Program-made: the position numbers and the translations under genes
Assembly: GCA_024867545.1 (NCBI GenBank)
Contig: JANFNE010000010.1
Coordinates: 62,001-126,000, forward strand
Source of the DNA: Phytopythium helicoides
Lineage: Eukaryota; Oomycota; Peronosporomycetes; Pythiales; Pythiaceae
Length of the DNA: 64,000 nt
Direction of reading: 5' to 3'
Notes under the pieces: model-generated
What the model saw: only the letters and a program-made list of their open reading frames with translations
The model's database searches: none
Told to the model about the DNA's origin: nothing
Shown here: piece by piece, positions 1 to 10,200 of the stretch
Position numbering within the stretch: position 1 is the first letter of the stretch
Layout: each line of letters begins with the position of its first letter

Positions 1-29
1 CTCGCCGACGCCACTCTTCCCGCACGCAC

Positions 30-463
30 CCGCGTTTCCGCCCGCGCCGCCGACGCCGACGACCACGATCTTGGGCGCGAAGCTCGACATGTCGGCCTCG
101 AGGTTGCTCTGCTGCAGCCAGAGCGGCTGCGTGTAGCTCGCGGCCGGCGCCTCCACCGGCTCCAGCACCGCCTCCGCCTGCGCCGCCACGGGCTCCTCGA
201 CCTTGTCGACCGCCGGCGCGGCGTCTTCCTTGCGCACCTTCTCCTTGAAGCCCTGTCGGTGGCCATTTCGTCCGTCAGGAACCACCAGAACGAGCCTTTC
301 TCCGCCCTCTTCGAGTTCAAGCGCCGCGTACCATGCGCAGCGCCGCCGCCGCCGCGTCCGTCGCCTCCGTGGAGAACGCGAGGCGACAGGACGCCACGCC
401 CGCCTGCTGCCGCCGCGCGCGCAGCAGCGTCGTGGCCGCCGCCCGCACTTGCAGCAGCGCCAT
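30..463 (-). CDS. ftsZ: Mitochondrial FtsZ, N-terminal part (runs off the left edge)
   Basis: Start codon at 463-461. Exon 1 (332-463) encodes an Arg/Ala-rich, acid-poor N-terminus of 44 residues that looks like a mitochondrial presequence. A 79-bp intron (253-331, donor GTACGC, acceptor GACAG) leads to exon 2 (30-252), which ends in PKIVVVGVGGAGGNA, the diagnostic first nucleotide-binding loop of FtsZ. A second donor (GTGCGTG) follows at 29, so the rest of the gene lies outside the window. FtsZ is a tubulin-like GTPase that forms the division ring; the presequence places this one in mitochondria, as known for oomycetes and other stramenopiles. An upstream in-frame ATG at 517 would add 18 residues; I prefer 463 because the presequence starts cleanly there. 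No frame breaks are seen. Confidence 0.85.
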
Positions 464-698
464 CGACGCCCTAGGATTCCTTATCAAAATGGATGTGTTT
501 GTCCATAGTGAGTCCAAGTGAAATATATGGTTATATTCCGATGGTAGTTTACCAGTGAGCGGGCTTGGCCACGCTCATTGGCCAAAAATGCCGTGGCCTC
601 GGCCAATCAGCGTACGCCGTGGAGGCTAGCGCCGGGTCGCTTACGAGGCGCCGCGCGCGCCAATCAGCGGGCGCCGTCGGCTCTCTTGGCGTGAGTAT
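464..698. promoter_or_regulatory. Putative bidirectional promoter with repeated CCAATCAGCG boxes
   Basis: This spacer separates the divergent FtsZ and ASCC2-like genes. It carries two direct copies of CCAATCAGCG (603-612 and 660-669) and an inverted CCAAT (ATTGG, 577-581). The same ten bases recur in the RPL17/MSH6 divergent promoter (49114-49123). CCAAT boxes bind NF-Y in eukaryotes; their use here is inferred. Confidence 0.4.
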
Positions 699-2419
699 GT
701 GCTGGACGGGCGCCATGGGAGTATCTACTGGACGTTTTCCATACTATGGAAAAATCGTCCAGCGCGTCTTGTCGCAGATACGGGGCTACGTAACAAAACA
801 CACCCAAGTTATCCACAAGCGCTTTGTAAAAGTTGCCAACAGCATTCGCTTCAAGCGGCGAAGGCAGTTGGGCAACTTGATGGGGAGCTCGTGGCGCGCG
901 CGGTTTTCCAGCTCTACACGCGGCTGCCATCGACGACACTGCAGCAGACCTGGCCAAGCAGGCGCTGCAGGTATTCGCGATCCACGAGGGAGGCGGGAGA
1001 GGACGTGACCAAGCCCCTTTACGTGCTCCGCGATGTCGATTGCCAGGATAGAGAGCGATCCCTCACAGCCGTACGGCCCGTCCAGCGTTGCGAACGACAA
1101 AGCGATGACAGCAAGTGCACGCTACCATCGCGCGTGGAAAGCGCGCCGAGGTCATCGAGCTGACACACAGCCTCTACGAAATGGCGCTTCCGGTGCGCCC
1201 CGTGATGCGGATCGTGCTTCCACGCATTGAGGAATGCTGACTGGACAGCTTCGTGGATGGCTATCGCTTTCAAGGCGGCAGCAACGCCGAGGACGATCTG
1301 AGTGCGCCGGATTCGTCGCTCGTGGGTGCGCTTGCGCGTTGCTACGAGCTTGACCTCCCCCGCTCTGCAACGGCAGCTCAGCACGTTTGATGAGACGCCT
1401 ACAATCGACGTGTTGGCGATCATTGCGAACACTCGCCGCATCGTGCTGCAAAGCGTTGAAGCGTACTGATGGAGACTTCCGACGACGACCTAGTAGACCC
1501 TCGAGGGACGTTCTTGGCTGTGCTTCACCAACGTACACACTGCAGTGGCGGCACTGAACTCGACGCTGGATCGTTGATCAGCGATCTGTGGCTCCTCTTC
1601 GGGTTGAAAGATAACGTCGTCGAATACTTCACGCGTCACGAAATGGACAGAGAGTAGCTCGAATACCTTGAAATGGTGATTGATGGTCTGCCAAAGCGCC
1701 GTATCGTGGCAAAACTCGGCGACGTCAAAAGCAAGCAGCGTCTCAAAGTCAGCCGTGAAGGCATCGCTCGAGAAGGAGAAGCACCAAGCGAGCTCGGCGG
1801 ATCCGACTGAGGAGGCAGCACTAGCGTCGCTTGTTGATCAAGTCAAGGATTTTTTCCCGGATCTCGGGGAAGGCTACATCGAGCTGTGCCTGCTGTCCTC
1901 CAAAAAGCAAGTTGAAGTTGTCATCAACTTTTTACTGGAGGCGAACCCACCGCCCGAGCTGTCTGATCTACCGCAGTCCCTGAGCCAGTCCGACCCAAAG
2001 TTTGCAAGCGCAAAGGCAGACTGACTGGGAAATCTTCTGCGTCGACCAAGAAATTGAATCCGAGCCAAGTATGGGTGGGTAAGAAGCCACAAGAGAAGGA
2101 ATATGATTTTCAAATCGCGAAGAAGGACCAAGAGCTCGTGGACAAGATGAAGCAGATTGTTGCTCAGTATGAAGAGGAAGACGAGATTATGGCGAGTGTG
2201 TCGCTTCCCACGACGACGACTACAACGACGAATTTGGTGACAAGCGAAAAGGGTGGCAAGCCAGCATTTGGTGAAGTGCAACACCAACAACAGCAGCAGC
2301 AACAGAAGGAGCCCCAAACTCCCCAGCAGGAACAACGTGCCCTCGCAAGAAAAGACAAGAGCAAGGCAAAGGTTGCGAACCACAACCGGAAAAACCGTGC
2401 ACTCAAGACGATGACCTAG
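699..2419 (+). CDS. ASCC2-like CUE-domain gene with a heavily broken reading frame
   Basis: The clearest part is at about 1800-1980, which encodes a CUE domain (LVDQVKDFFPDLGEGYIELC) closely resembling that of activating signal cointegrator 1 complex subunit 2. ASCC2 binds ubiquitin and recruits the ASCC helicase to alkylation damage and collided ribosomes. Downstream, an Asp/Tyr-rich patch (DDDYNDEFGD, about 2208-2240) and a basic end (KAKVANHNRKNRA) match ASCC2 in order. Upstream, protein-like pieces such as FDETPTIDVLAIIANTRR (about 1388) lie in different frames. At least seven frame changes and an in-frame TAG (1655-1657) interrupt it, more than in any neighbour, so it may be a pseudogene or a badly sequenced gene. 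The start is uncertain. An AATAAA lies at 2467-2472. Confidence 0.55.
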
Positions 2420-2769
2420 GATGTTGATACCTGTTCAAGTGGATGAGTATGCGTGGTGAAATGTCAAATAAAGAGAGGCAGCGCCGTGCTAGAATATGAT
2501 GCGTCGCAGCCGTTGCGCTAGCTTCGAGCTTTTGCGGATTCGCCGACGCTTGAGACTGGGATAAGTCGGGACTGAGGTAGATGCTCGGCATGGCCAGTCG
2601 AATGTGCTGCGTCGGGAGCTCTGGGAGCATTGGCCGTACAGGACTTGTTGTTGGTGCCGCCTTCTTTGCGCTCATACTCGTACTACCTCGTGACTTGCTC
2701 AGCCCGCTCGCTTCGGATAATGTAGACGTGCTGCGCTGATAGATCGCCAAATGATGTCAGTGAAGTCCA

Positions 2770-3739
2770 CTAGTTGTGTATGGCGACGAGAGCTGCCGGA
2801 GAAGCCTTAATCTCTGGCGGCGCGAGTTCTGCGAGCACGATGTCGGCGAGCTCAGTGACCAATGACTTGCTACTTTCTATTGCTGAGTGCCATGAGGTCT
2901 GTATCACCTCAACGTCAGAAGATAGCTTGCAGTATCTTGGAGGAAGCAAGATGGTGACGATTGGAGCTAGCAGAATGAGTAGTTGTGAGTCGTCGTCTGA
3001 GGTGGCGTGGCGTGTTGCGAAAGCGGTCGGAGCGGTGACTAGATGCGCCGACAGCAGCAGCAGTGAAGTATCCGGTTGCATGTATATCCTAACCAGCATC
3101 GCAACAAGTTTGACCAGCGTTGTCATGAGTGCTGGCTTTGCGTGCAGCGGCGGAGGTGCCGAGTTTATGACAATTGGAAGTACTGTAGCTACAAATCGAT
3201 GGGAAGTGTGATGTCAACCAACTATACGCCCTCACTCGATCGGACGAGGCCCTATTGCGACCGATTTCGCTGAGTGATCTTACACTCATCTCGCCCTGTA
3301 AGCGAGAGTATTTGCAGCGATTCAAGCCGTCTCAGAGCATTGTCGAAGAAATGAAATCCAAACCAAAGTGTGTCGATGGCATACATTGCATCGCATTGTG
3401 TGGGGATCCAAGCAAACGATATAATCGGTGTTGGACGCTTTGTTCGCTGAGAAGTCTCGTGCCGGACAAGTACGACCGCACCACGGCTTCAAGCGGCTCT
3501 GCATCTGGCGGGGCGGCGAGCGTGTCTGGCTGCTCTGGTAGCCTGCCCGGAGGAAGCGTGACATTATATGACTGCGAGAACGTTGCGTCTGTCGGTAGTT
3601 GAGGAACACCGTCAACGGGCCACCACAAGCAGAACTGCACGCGGGCTTGCCCGCGTGCGTTGGGTACCCCGACCACTCTTTGAGCCCGCAGTGCGAAACA
3701 CGCAATTATGGATGGCTTCAAGTTGCACTGCACTGCCAC
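2770..3739 (-). CDS. Possible minus-strand gene fragments of unknown function
   Basis: Two open stretches read like protein. 3332-3739 contains an acidic, Pro/Ala-rich then helical segment (EAVVRSYLSGTRLLSEQSVQ). 2770-3126 is a helical segment with SLLLLSAHLVTAPTAFA and KLSSDVEVIQTSWHSAIESS, resembling an alpha-solenoid repeat protein. They could be exons of one gene with a 200-bp gap, possibly continuing to about 2440. I recognise no family, the splice sites are not convincing, and competing plus-strand open frames exist, so this is only a candidate. Confidence 0.25.
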
Positions 3740-4606
3740 GCTTTGATCACCAACAAACCGCTGCTAGAAGCGCGCCGGAAAAAATCTGGTCATATAGCGA
3801 GCTGACAGTCGAGAACGACCTTCAACTAGGGAGGATGGAGACCAGCCATTCAACGCGTGTCGCTCACCTCTCTACGCGGCGCTCCTCGCTCGCTAGGAGA
3901 TGGCGAGTATTTGCGTGCCGATGATGTTTTTCCTACCACAGCTTGTTCGGCCAAGTCTCCGTTCGCCTCGGTCGTCTCCGTCTCTGCCTCTTACTTCTGC
4001 TAGCGCCGAGACGACACGCCTGTCGCTAAGGCCTTCCTCCGAGAGCCCGCGCTCCCGTGGGACTGAATCCATGCGGCACTGTCAACGACGCGAGATTAGG
4101 CTTGCTTCAACTGTGATTTGCAGCAGTGCAAGTCCTCCTGGAGAGCTTCACAGACTGGGCCTCGCCTCGAGTGCGAGCCGAAAAGGCCGCGGCGAAGATG
4201 GGCAGCGTCACCCCCGGCCGCCGTCATCGTTGGGAGATCCACTTGGAGTAACTGCGAGGCCCTAGGTCGGGAGCCAGGAATTGTGGCCGCTTGGACTCCG
4301 TCGCGCAAACTGACAACGGAGAAGAGAGTCTGCGTGGCGTCGAAGGGCTCGTCAAAGTCGCTAGCTGAAGTCCTCGCGGCCTCGACGTGTCGTGCCACAT
4401 TCTCTTCCCTCGGCCATGGGAACAAAATGGTAGCCAGGACTCTAGACTTGCATGAGTGCTGCGACGATCAACGGCAACTCTTACGTGACTGTGTGTACTA
4501 GCTAGAGTCGCCAGGGACCATGTACAACTTCCAACTAAAGAACTACGGTATCGTGCAGAAGCGACGTATCGAAGAGAGGTGGGAATCACGTGTTACTCTA
4601 TGCATT
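3740..4606. other. Stretch with no assignable gene
   Basis: Open frames on both strands are short and low in recognisable motifs. A minus-strand stretch at 4096-4425 includes SDFDEPFDATQTLFSVVSLR, which could be coding, and lies downstream of the MDH1B-like fragment. I could not align it to the Rossmann or catalytic parts of MDH1B. Nothing else is supported. Confidence 0.4.
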
Positions 4607-5059
4607 CTAGTGCGCCGCCGACTGCTGCCGCTCCTTCTCACGCAGCTCCTGCACGTTTGCCTTTGACGTGCATGAGCAGCTCCGTGTCGGACAAGTCCAG
4701 CTGGACGCCGTAGGTGCGCAACGCGAAGGTCGAGAACGCGTCGACGTCGCAGCACAGCAGCCGCCCAGTGTCAGTCCAGACCACGACATCGCAGATCGCG
4801 AGTCCGTTCGACATGGGAAGACTGAATCCGTGTCGACGCTTGAGCTCCGCAATGGCGACTGGCCAGTCGTCATGCTTGTACGCACGCTTGGTCACGGCGC
4901 AGTCTGGCAGCGAGAACGCCATAATGTCTTGGGAAGGTGCCACAAATCAGAAGCTTGCTGCACACGCTATACCAGGCGAGAACTTGTCGTACCAAGCAGT
5001 CGGTCGCAAATGGCGTACTCCTCGGAGTTGACACGTCCAGCAAGGTGGTAATGCACCAT
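4607..5059 (-). CDS. MDH1B-like protein, N-terminal domain only
   Basis: Exon 1 (4993-5059) starts MVHYHLAGRVNSEEYAICDRLL. A 65-bp intron (4928-4992) leads to a second exon with MAFSLPDCAVTKRAYKHDDW and DVVVWTDTGRLLCCDVDAF. The order and spacing match the N-terminus of the putative malate dehydrogenase 1B family (LAGR near the start, LPD-x-x-x-x-K, then a short beta-rich end). In one frame the product stops after about 112 residues at 4638; a one-base shift reaches a charged tail (ELREKERQQ) and a stop at 4607. The malate dehydrogenase domain itself was not found downstream, so this is a truncated gene, a remnant, or a gene whose remainder is obscured by errors. Confidence 0.45.
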
Positions 5060-5142
5060 GCTGTTGCCGAGCTGATTGCGATTCTTGAACAATGATGACC
5101 ATTTACCAGCACAGCTTTGAGAGGGTCCCAAAAATAGTCGAG

Positions 5143-7428
5143 CTATGGAGACTCCGAGTCGCTGTGAGATGTGCTGGTTCGACGAGCTTTCGCTTCGGCC
5201 CCCACGCGCTTGAACTTTTTGCTTTCAGTCTTGTTGAGACCACGGAACTTTTGCTTGTCGGTAGTCGCCATCAGAGTCTGATTGCGACAGCCTTTCCCAC
5301 CTTCCCAGTGGCGTGTGGTAGTCGACTTGCGACCAACTTCGTTGCCACACGAACAGACTTTGACCTGGCTGGACTGCTCTCGGGAGCACATCCCACATAT
5401 CATGCGGCTCGCAATTTTCCCCATGTTCGCCTGAGCACAGTCGCTCGAGTCGTGGCACACATCACAAGGAAATGCCTTCCCACAGCACTGGAATCGGAAC
5501 CATCGATACGAGTGCTTGTAGTGGTCGCAAGCGCCATTGCGCGGGAGCGGCTTGCCTAACTCGAACGTTTCCACAACGCGCCGCTCCTTCTTGGCTTTCG
5601 TGGCTTTCGATGGAGCACTTGTAGTAGTACCATGAGCCGACGACGAACCCATAGTGACATTCCCGACAATGTACCGCTTCATCAGCATCGCAAGCTTGAC
5701 GTGGCACGTGAAGCATGCCTTCTCGCTGCGTCGTCCAGGGATGAGCTTTTCCATCAAAACTTCATTTCCACACCCCAGACACGTCGTAACCACTTCGCTC
5801 GGCAGGACATCCACAACCGTGCAGTTCGATGTATCGATGTACGCGATAATATTGCTCTCAGTGTGGGCGAACACGGGGCGAAGCGTAACCTCGTGCAGCG
5901 CGCTGCACCGTGGACACCATTTTTGAATCTCGGGGTGGTCAAGCGATAACACAGCGTCAAACTGAAGCGGACAGTTGGCGCACACAACTTGGCACACCAA
6001 TCGATGAGGAATCACCGTGCCGATCTCGTACAGGAACAAATCGTCGAGGCGAATCTGTGCCCCTCGCACGGCAGGCTCAGTATCAATTGGTACTCGAGCA
6101 GATTGTGGGATCAAACGCGAGTCGACAACGCCATCACCACTCGAGTTTTCATGGACTTGAGTCTCGATGATGTCTTCGTCGGTGAGGGCTGGCATTTCCT
6201 CCTCGGAAGGAGACACGGGTTGTAGCTTATTGACTTCGGGCTGCTTCTCTTTTTGTCGGAGCTCTTTGCGAACCAATTGTGACAAATACTTGAAACGATC
6301 GATGCACTCGTTCAACGATCGCCCTTCAACTGCTTCGGCGATGCTCTTCCATCTCTCCTTTTTCTCCATCGTCGCTGGAAAAGTTTTTAGAGCAAGATCG
6401 AGCGCTTGCTGCTGTGCCTCAGTCCACTCATTGCTGTCGGTAGCAGGGATAGTCGGAATCTGAGCTTCATTGACTTTGCTTGCCTGCTCGAGATCAATCG
6501 CCTCGCTTGTTCGCCGCTTCAACCACTTCTTCAGCGGGTACAGTTGATCGCTCTTTCTTTGACTTCCGCCGTTCGTGCGAGAACTTACAGTTGTCACCTT
6601 CTCTGCACTTGTTGCGAGCAAAGAACTTGCAGAAACGCGGATTCTTGTCTTTGCGAAGGAGTTTCAGGCTTTTGCTGCCTGTCTGTTTAGGCTCTTCGAC
6701 AGATACTGCTGGTCCACTGGTTAGCTCGTTTGTTCCTTCCTTCGTTGAGCTCTGTGTCTTTGGCTTTGGCGGCACATGCGCAAAAGGACACTCGTCGCCG
6801 GTTGCACACTTGCCTCGAGCAAAGTAGCGACATGGTCCTTCGCCTAGACTTTCGCTTTGCCTTCTTCTCTGTAGAGACACGGTCAATGGGTTGCGATGCA
6901 CCCTCGAGCGCTGCGTTCAGCTGTATCATCGTTGCTGTCACCGACAGCTGCTTCATCTTGAACAACGTAGTGCACGATGTTGTTGTCGATCCATGTCAGA
7001 AGTTTGCGGAGCGCAAGTGTCCCTTGCAGCTGCCCTGCTCGCGCTCGAAACGCAGCGTTGAGAGCGGACACCTTGTCACTTGCGAGCCACGAGTTCCATT
7101 GTTCAAAATCAGCTTGCGGACATTCATCCGGGTACCCAGCTGGCAACTCGACCTGCCACTCCAGTCCCCTCCTTCGAAGCTTCTCGGGCAAGTCCGGGTC
7201 TGACAGGCTCAGGAACAGCGCGACGGTCTTGGCGCGCGTCTCGGCGTCCTCAGCCACGACGCGCAGGTGGTAGCGCCGCTCCAGCGCCATGCGCTCCTTC
7301 TCCGCCGCGTCCTGGGTCTGTCGAAGCGCCTGCTGCCACTCGCTGTTGCTACTGTCGTGCTCTTGGGCTGTGCTGGAGGCTGTAGGAGCTGTGGCAGTCG
7401 CTGCCGACGCGTCCGCTGTGGCGCTCAT
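5143..7428 (-). CDS. Multidomain zinc-finger protein: RWD, two CCCH, SANT, CHY
   Basis: From the start codon at 7428, an RWD domain (about residues 20-150; ends LLTWIDNNIVHYVV) is followed by two CCCH fingers (GPCRYFARGKCATGDECPF-H at about 6840-6780 and RFCKFFARNKCREGDNC-H at about 6630-6570). Next comes a SANT/Myb helix set (NEWTEAQQQALDLALKTFP, about 6440-6270), a region with paired CxxC motifs, and a CHY zinc finger (CDHYKHSYRWFRFQCCGKAF ... CDVCHD ... CGMCSREQ) near the C-terminus. RWD and CHY domains often occur in ubiquitin-pathway proteins and CCCH fingers bind RNA; the combined role is unknown. Frame changes at about 6890 and 6500 join the parts. The SANT-to-CHY piece (5143-6621) is one uninterrupted frame of up to 492 codons. 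Confidence 0.75.
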
Positions 7429-7596
7429 GTTGCACTTTGGTGGCAGATCGCAAAATGACCGTTTTGGTTGTCTAGAAGCTTTCTACCGAAAAGAACCGTC
7501 CTGGAACAAGAGTGGCGGGACCATCACTCGCAAGGGACGGATAACTACAATTATTGGTTTGAGTCAAGGGCAAGCGAGCCGACATTGAGCACCGTT

Positions 7597-10001
7597 ATGA
7601 GCGGTGCGAGCTGGAGCTTGCGGCTGCGCGGGCCCCGCGGGCAGACGGTGGCGCTGCAGGTGGACGGCGACGCTACGATCGCGCGCTTCTGCGGTGCGTA
7701 GTAGGTGGGTCTTCGGCTCCAAAACGCCGTCTGGAAGCAGAGTTACGAGCTCATTCGCGTTGGATGGCGTCGTTGCAGAGTTGGCAGCGGAGAGCCTTGA
7801 GCTTGGAGCGCCAAGTGGACTCACATGTACGTTGCGAGCACAGCGGCATGCGAGCTTTCAATCAGAAGAGCTCATTGACAATGTGCGCAGTCCGGTGCGG
7901 CTTTCCTCCGAGACCGTTGACGGCCGAGCCATCGGCGCTGGTCAAGGACTCGCTGGCGCGGAACGACACCGTTGTGGTCGACCGCGCGTCGTCTGCGGGA
8001 AAAGTGACCGGCTGCCAAGCCCCAAGCCCCCAAGAGGTCTACCTGCGTCTCGAGGCAAATCGCCTGCAGCAGCGAAGAAGAAGCCAGTAGCCAAGGCGAC
8101 CGGGAGTGCACTCGCTCCATGCAGCTCCTGCCAAGAAGGCAGCGCCGGCCAAGCGCAAAATTTCAGGACAAGGCTTCCAGCTTGGTAGCTCGCTAGACGA
8201 TGATCCTCCAGCTGAAGATCCAATGCATGAGCAAGATGAAGAGGAACGAGTTGCTGGTCAGCAGCGATATCGACGCACTCGCGCGATTCATTTATCGTCG
8301 AAGGAGGACGTGGAGCTTGCGCTCGCAAACGCGGTCAGTGGCCGCTCTAACGACCGCGCAGCTAAATTCTTCCGCGCAGCAACTCGGAACGCTGTGGATC
8401 ACCAGTATCAAGTGAATATCGCAACTGCCCGACTCAACGCAGCACGCGCCAACCGATTCGAAACCCAGGAGGTGCGCATGGCTCGCCGTGCCGGAGAACC
8501 AGGGCTAGAAGCAGCAGAGATGAAGGTGCGCTTCAAGGAAGGAGCACGCAAGTGGCGCGAGGAGACTGTTATGCTTGTGCAACCTGCGGAGCTGCAAGCT
8601 ACAATCAAGTACGTGCTACTTTCAGGCGGCGAGACCGGAAAAGAAATGCTCAAGCCTTTCAACATGGCGCAGGCGTCGCCCAGGTGAGTGAGGAACTTGA
8701 GCGTGAGAATAGAAAAAAGGAGGAACTAACTCGCCGCTCTCATAGAGTATTCTGGAGCATTGCTCGCTTGTACAATGGGGATATCGAAGCCGGGCTTGCT
8801 GACCTTGTTCCCGATCAGGATTGGTCATATCTTGACGTTCGTGCACGGTACGATGAAAGTGCAACACCTATGGCTGACTTCGCGATCAAGATAATGAATG
8901 TGGTGTGTGTTTTCAGAGCGATGTCTCAGAAGGCTATCGAGGCGAAGGTGTGTCGAGATCATCGAAAAAACGTTGTATTTCCCACTCATAATGTGTTTGC
9001 TTCAACATGATTAGGCAAATGAAGAGCAATGGAAGCTGTGGAAAAAGAGGAATGCTCGGATTGCATCTCCACCATCGTCACCTCCTCCTGAGCAAAAGAA
9101 GTCGCGCTCGGTTTCTATGAGCAGGAAGTTATTGAGATTGAGTCCGACGCAGAACAGGACGTGCATGTGCCAGCACAGGGTCAGCAGGCTGCCAACAAAC
9201 CGTCGGCAAAACGAACGCCAGCACTGAAAGCAAAGGAGGCAACAGTCGGCGCTTTGCGGAGCGCAATGGCTCAAGCAGCATTATCACGATTCGGCCAAAG
9301 TGAGCGAACATCGCAAGTGGTAGCGGCTTTCGAGAATTTCTCTCGCAAGAAATTGACATCCCTGGGTGGAAAAGACGACGATGAGACCGGAGACCGAGGA
9401 CGAAGATGATGTTGAGGAGACCACAACTGTGTATTGCGACGAGTGCAACAAGGCACGCATTCTAACCCTAGATGAAGCCTCGCGCGTGGAAGCAAATGGC
9501 GATGATGACTCGCGGTGGACGTGTGAGAAGTTGACACAAATTGGCCGAACAACAGCGTGCGAAGCTCTGGACGATGAAGTAACCCAAATCGTTGGCCCAG
9601 AAATCGCTGGACTACTCTCGTCCAGTGTAGGCATCTCCACGCGTCGGGAGTTAGCCGACGCATCAGTACGATCTACAGTGCACGCCTTGATCAACCCTTC
9701 GGATCCGTCCGTCGTCAAGATTGAGGAAGCACTGGCCAAGATGATCGATGAGGCCCGTCTGGACGAGGTGAACGACATGATGTTGGAGCTTGCGGGTGGC
9801 GACGAAGAAATAGTCGGTGCTTTGGAGCTCCAGAAGCTCGGAACGCCTGCAGACCTGTTGGTCACACCCTCGGACCTTGTGTTGCAAGCGCTCGCGCTGA
9901 GCACCACGAATGTGACCATGCAAATGGTGTTGGACTGGCAGCAGCAGGCTGAGGACGCGATCGCGAGCCGCAAGTGGATGCGCGAGTGGCGCACACTGTA
10001 G
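7597..10001 (+). CDS. Ubiquitin-like domain protein with C-terminal CW-type zinc finger
   Basis: Exon 1 (7597-7693), exon 2 (7779-7826) and the next exon (from 7891) splice in frame to give an N-terminal beta-grasp domain with GFPPRPL and NDTVVVD, as in the UBX-like domain of OTU1-type proteins. A basic linker follows, then a conserved helical block (LKPFNMAQASPR / VFWSIARLYNGDIEAGL / LVPDQDWSYLDVRAR) split by introns at about 8684-8746, 8848-8918 and 8950-9015. Near the end is a CW-like finger (YCDECNKARIL ... RWTCEKL ... TTACEALDDE, about 9430-9585), then a helical tail. CW fingers read histone H3K4 methylation; here function is inferred only. Frame breaks lie near 8020, 8110, 9115 and 9390. 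There is no OTU protease domain. Confidence 0.65.
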
Positions 10002-10200
10002 CTTGCGCCGAAAGTGAAACACGCACATCCGATTTCAATCTACTTGTCGATTCTCTCTCATTACGCCTTGCGCCAGCGCTCCAAACTCACTTCGAGAACT
10101 CGCTCGAATGAGGTTAGGAACGGACGCACCCAACAAAAGAAAAGCAACGCGCGCACTGCTGATCGTGACGCGCCAATCAGCCAACAATTGTGGCAGACGC

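Noticed and set aside
10173..10182. CCAATCAGCC as a promoter box
   Set aside because: It lies between two convergent 3' ends, so it is not near a start codon and is probably chance.
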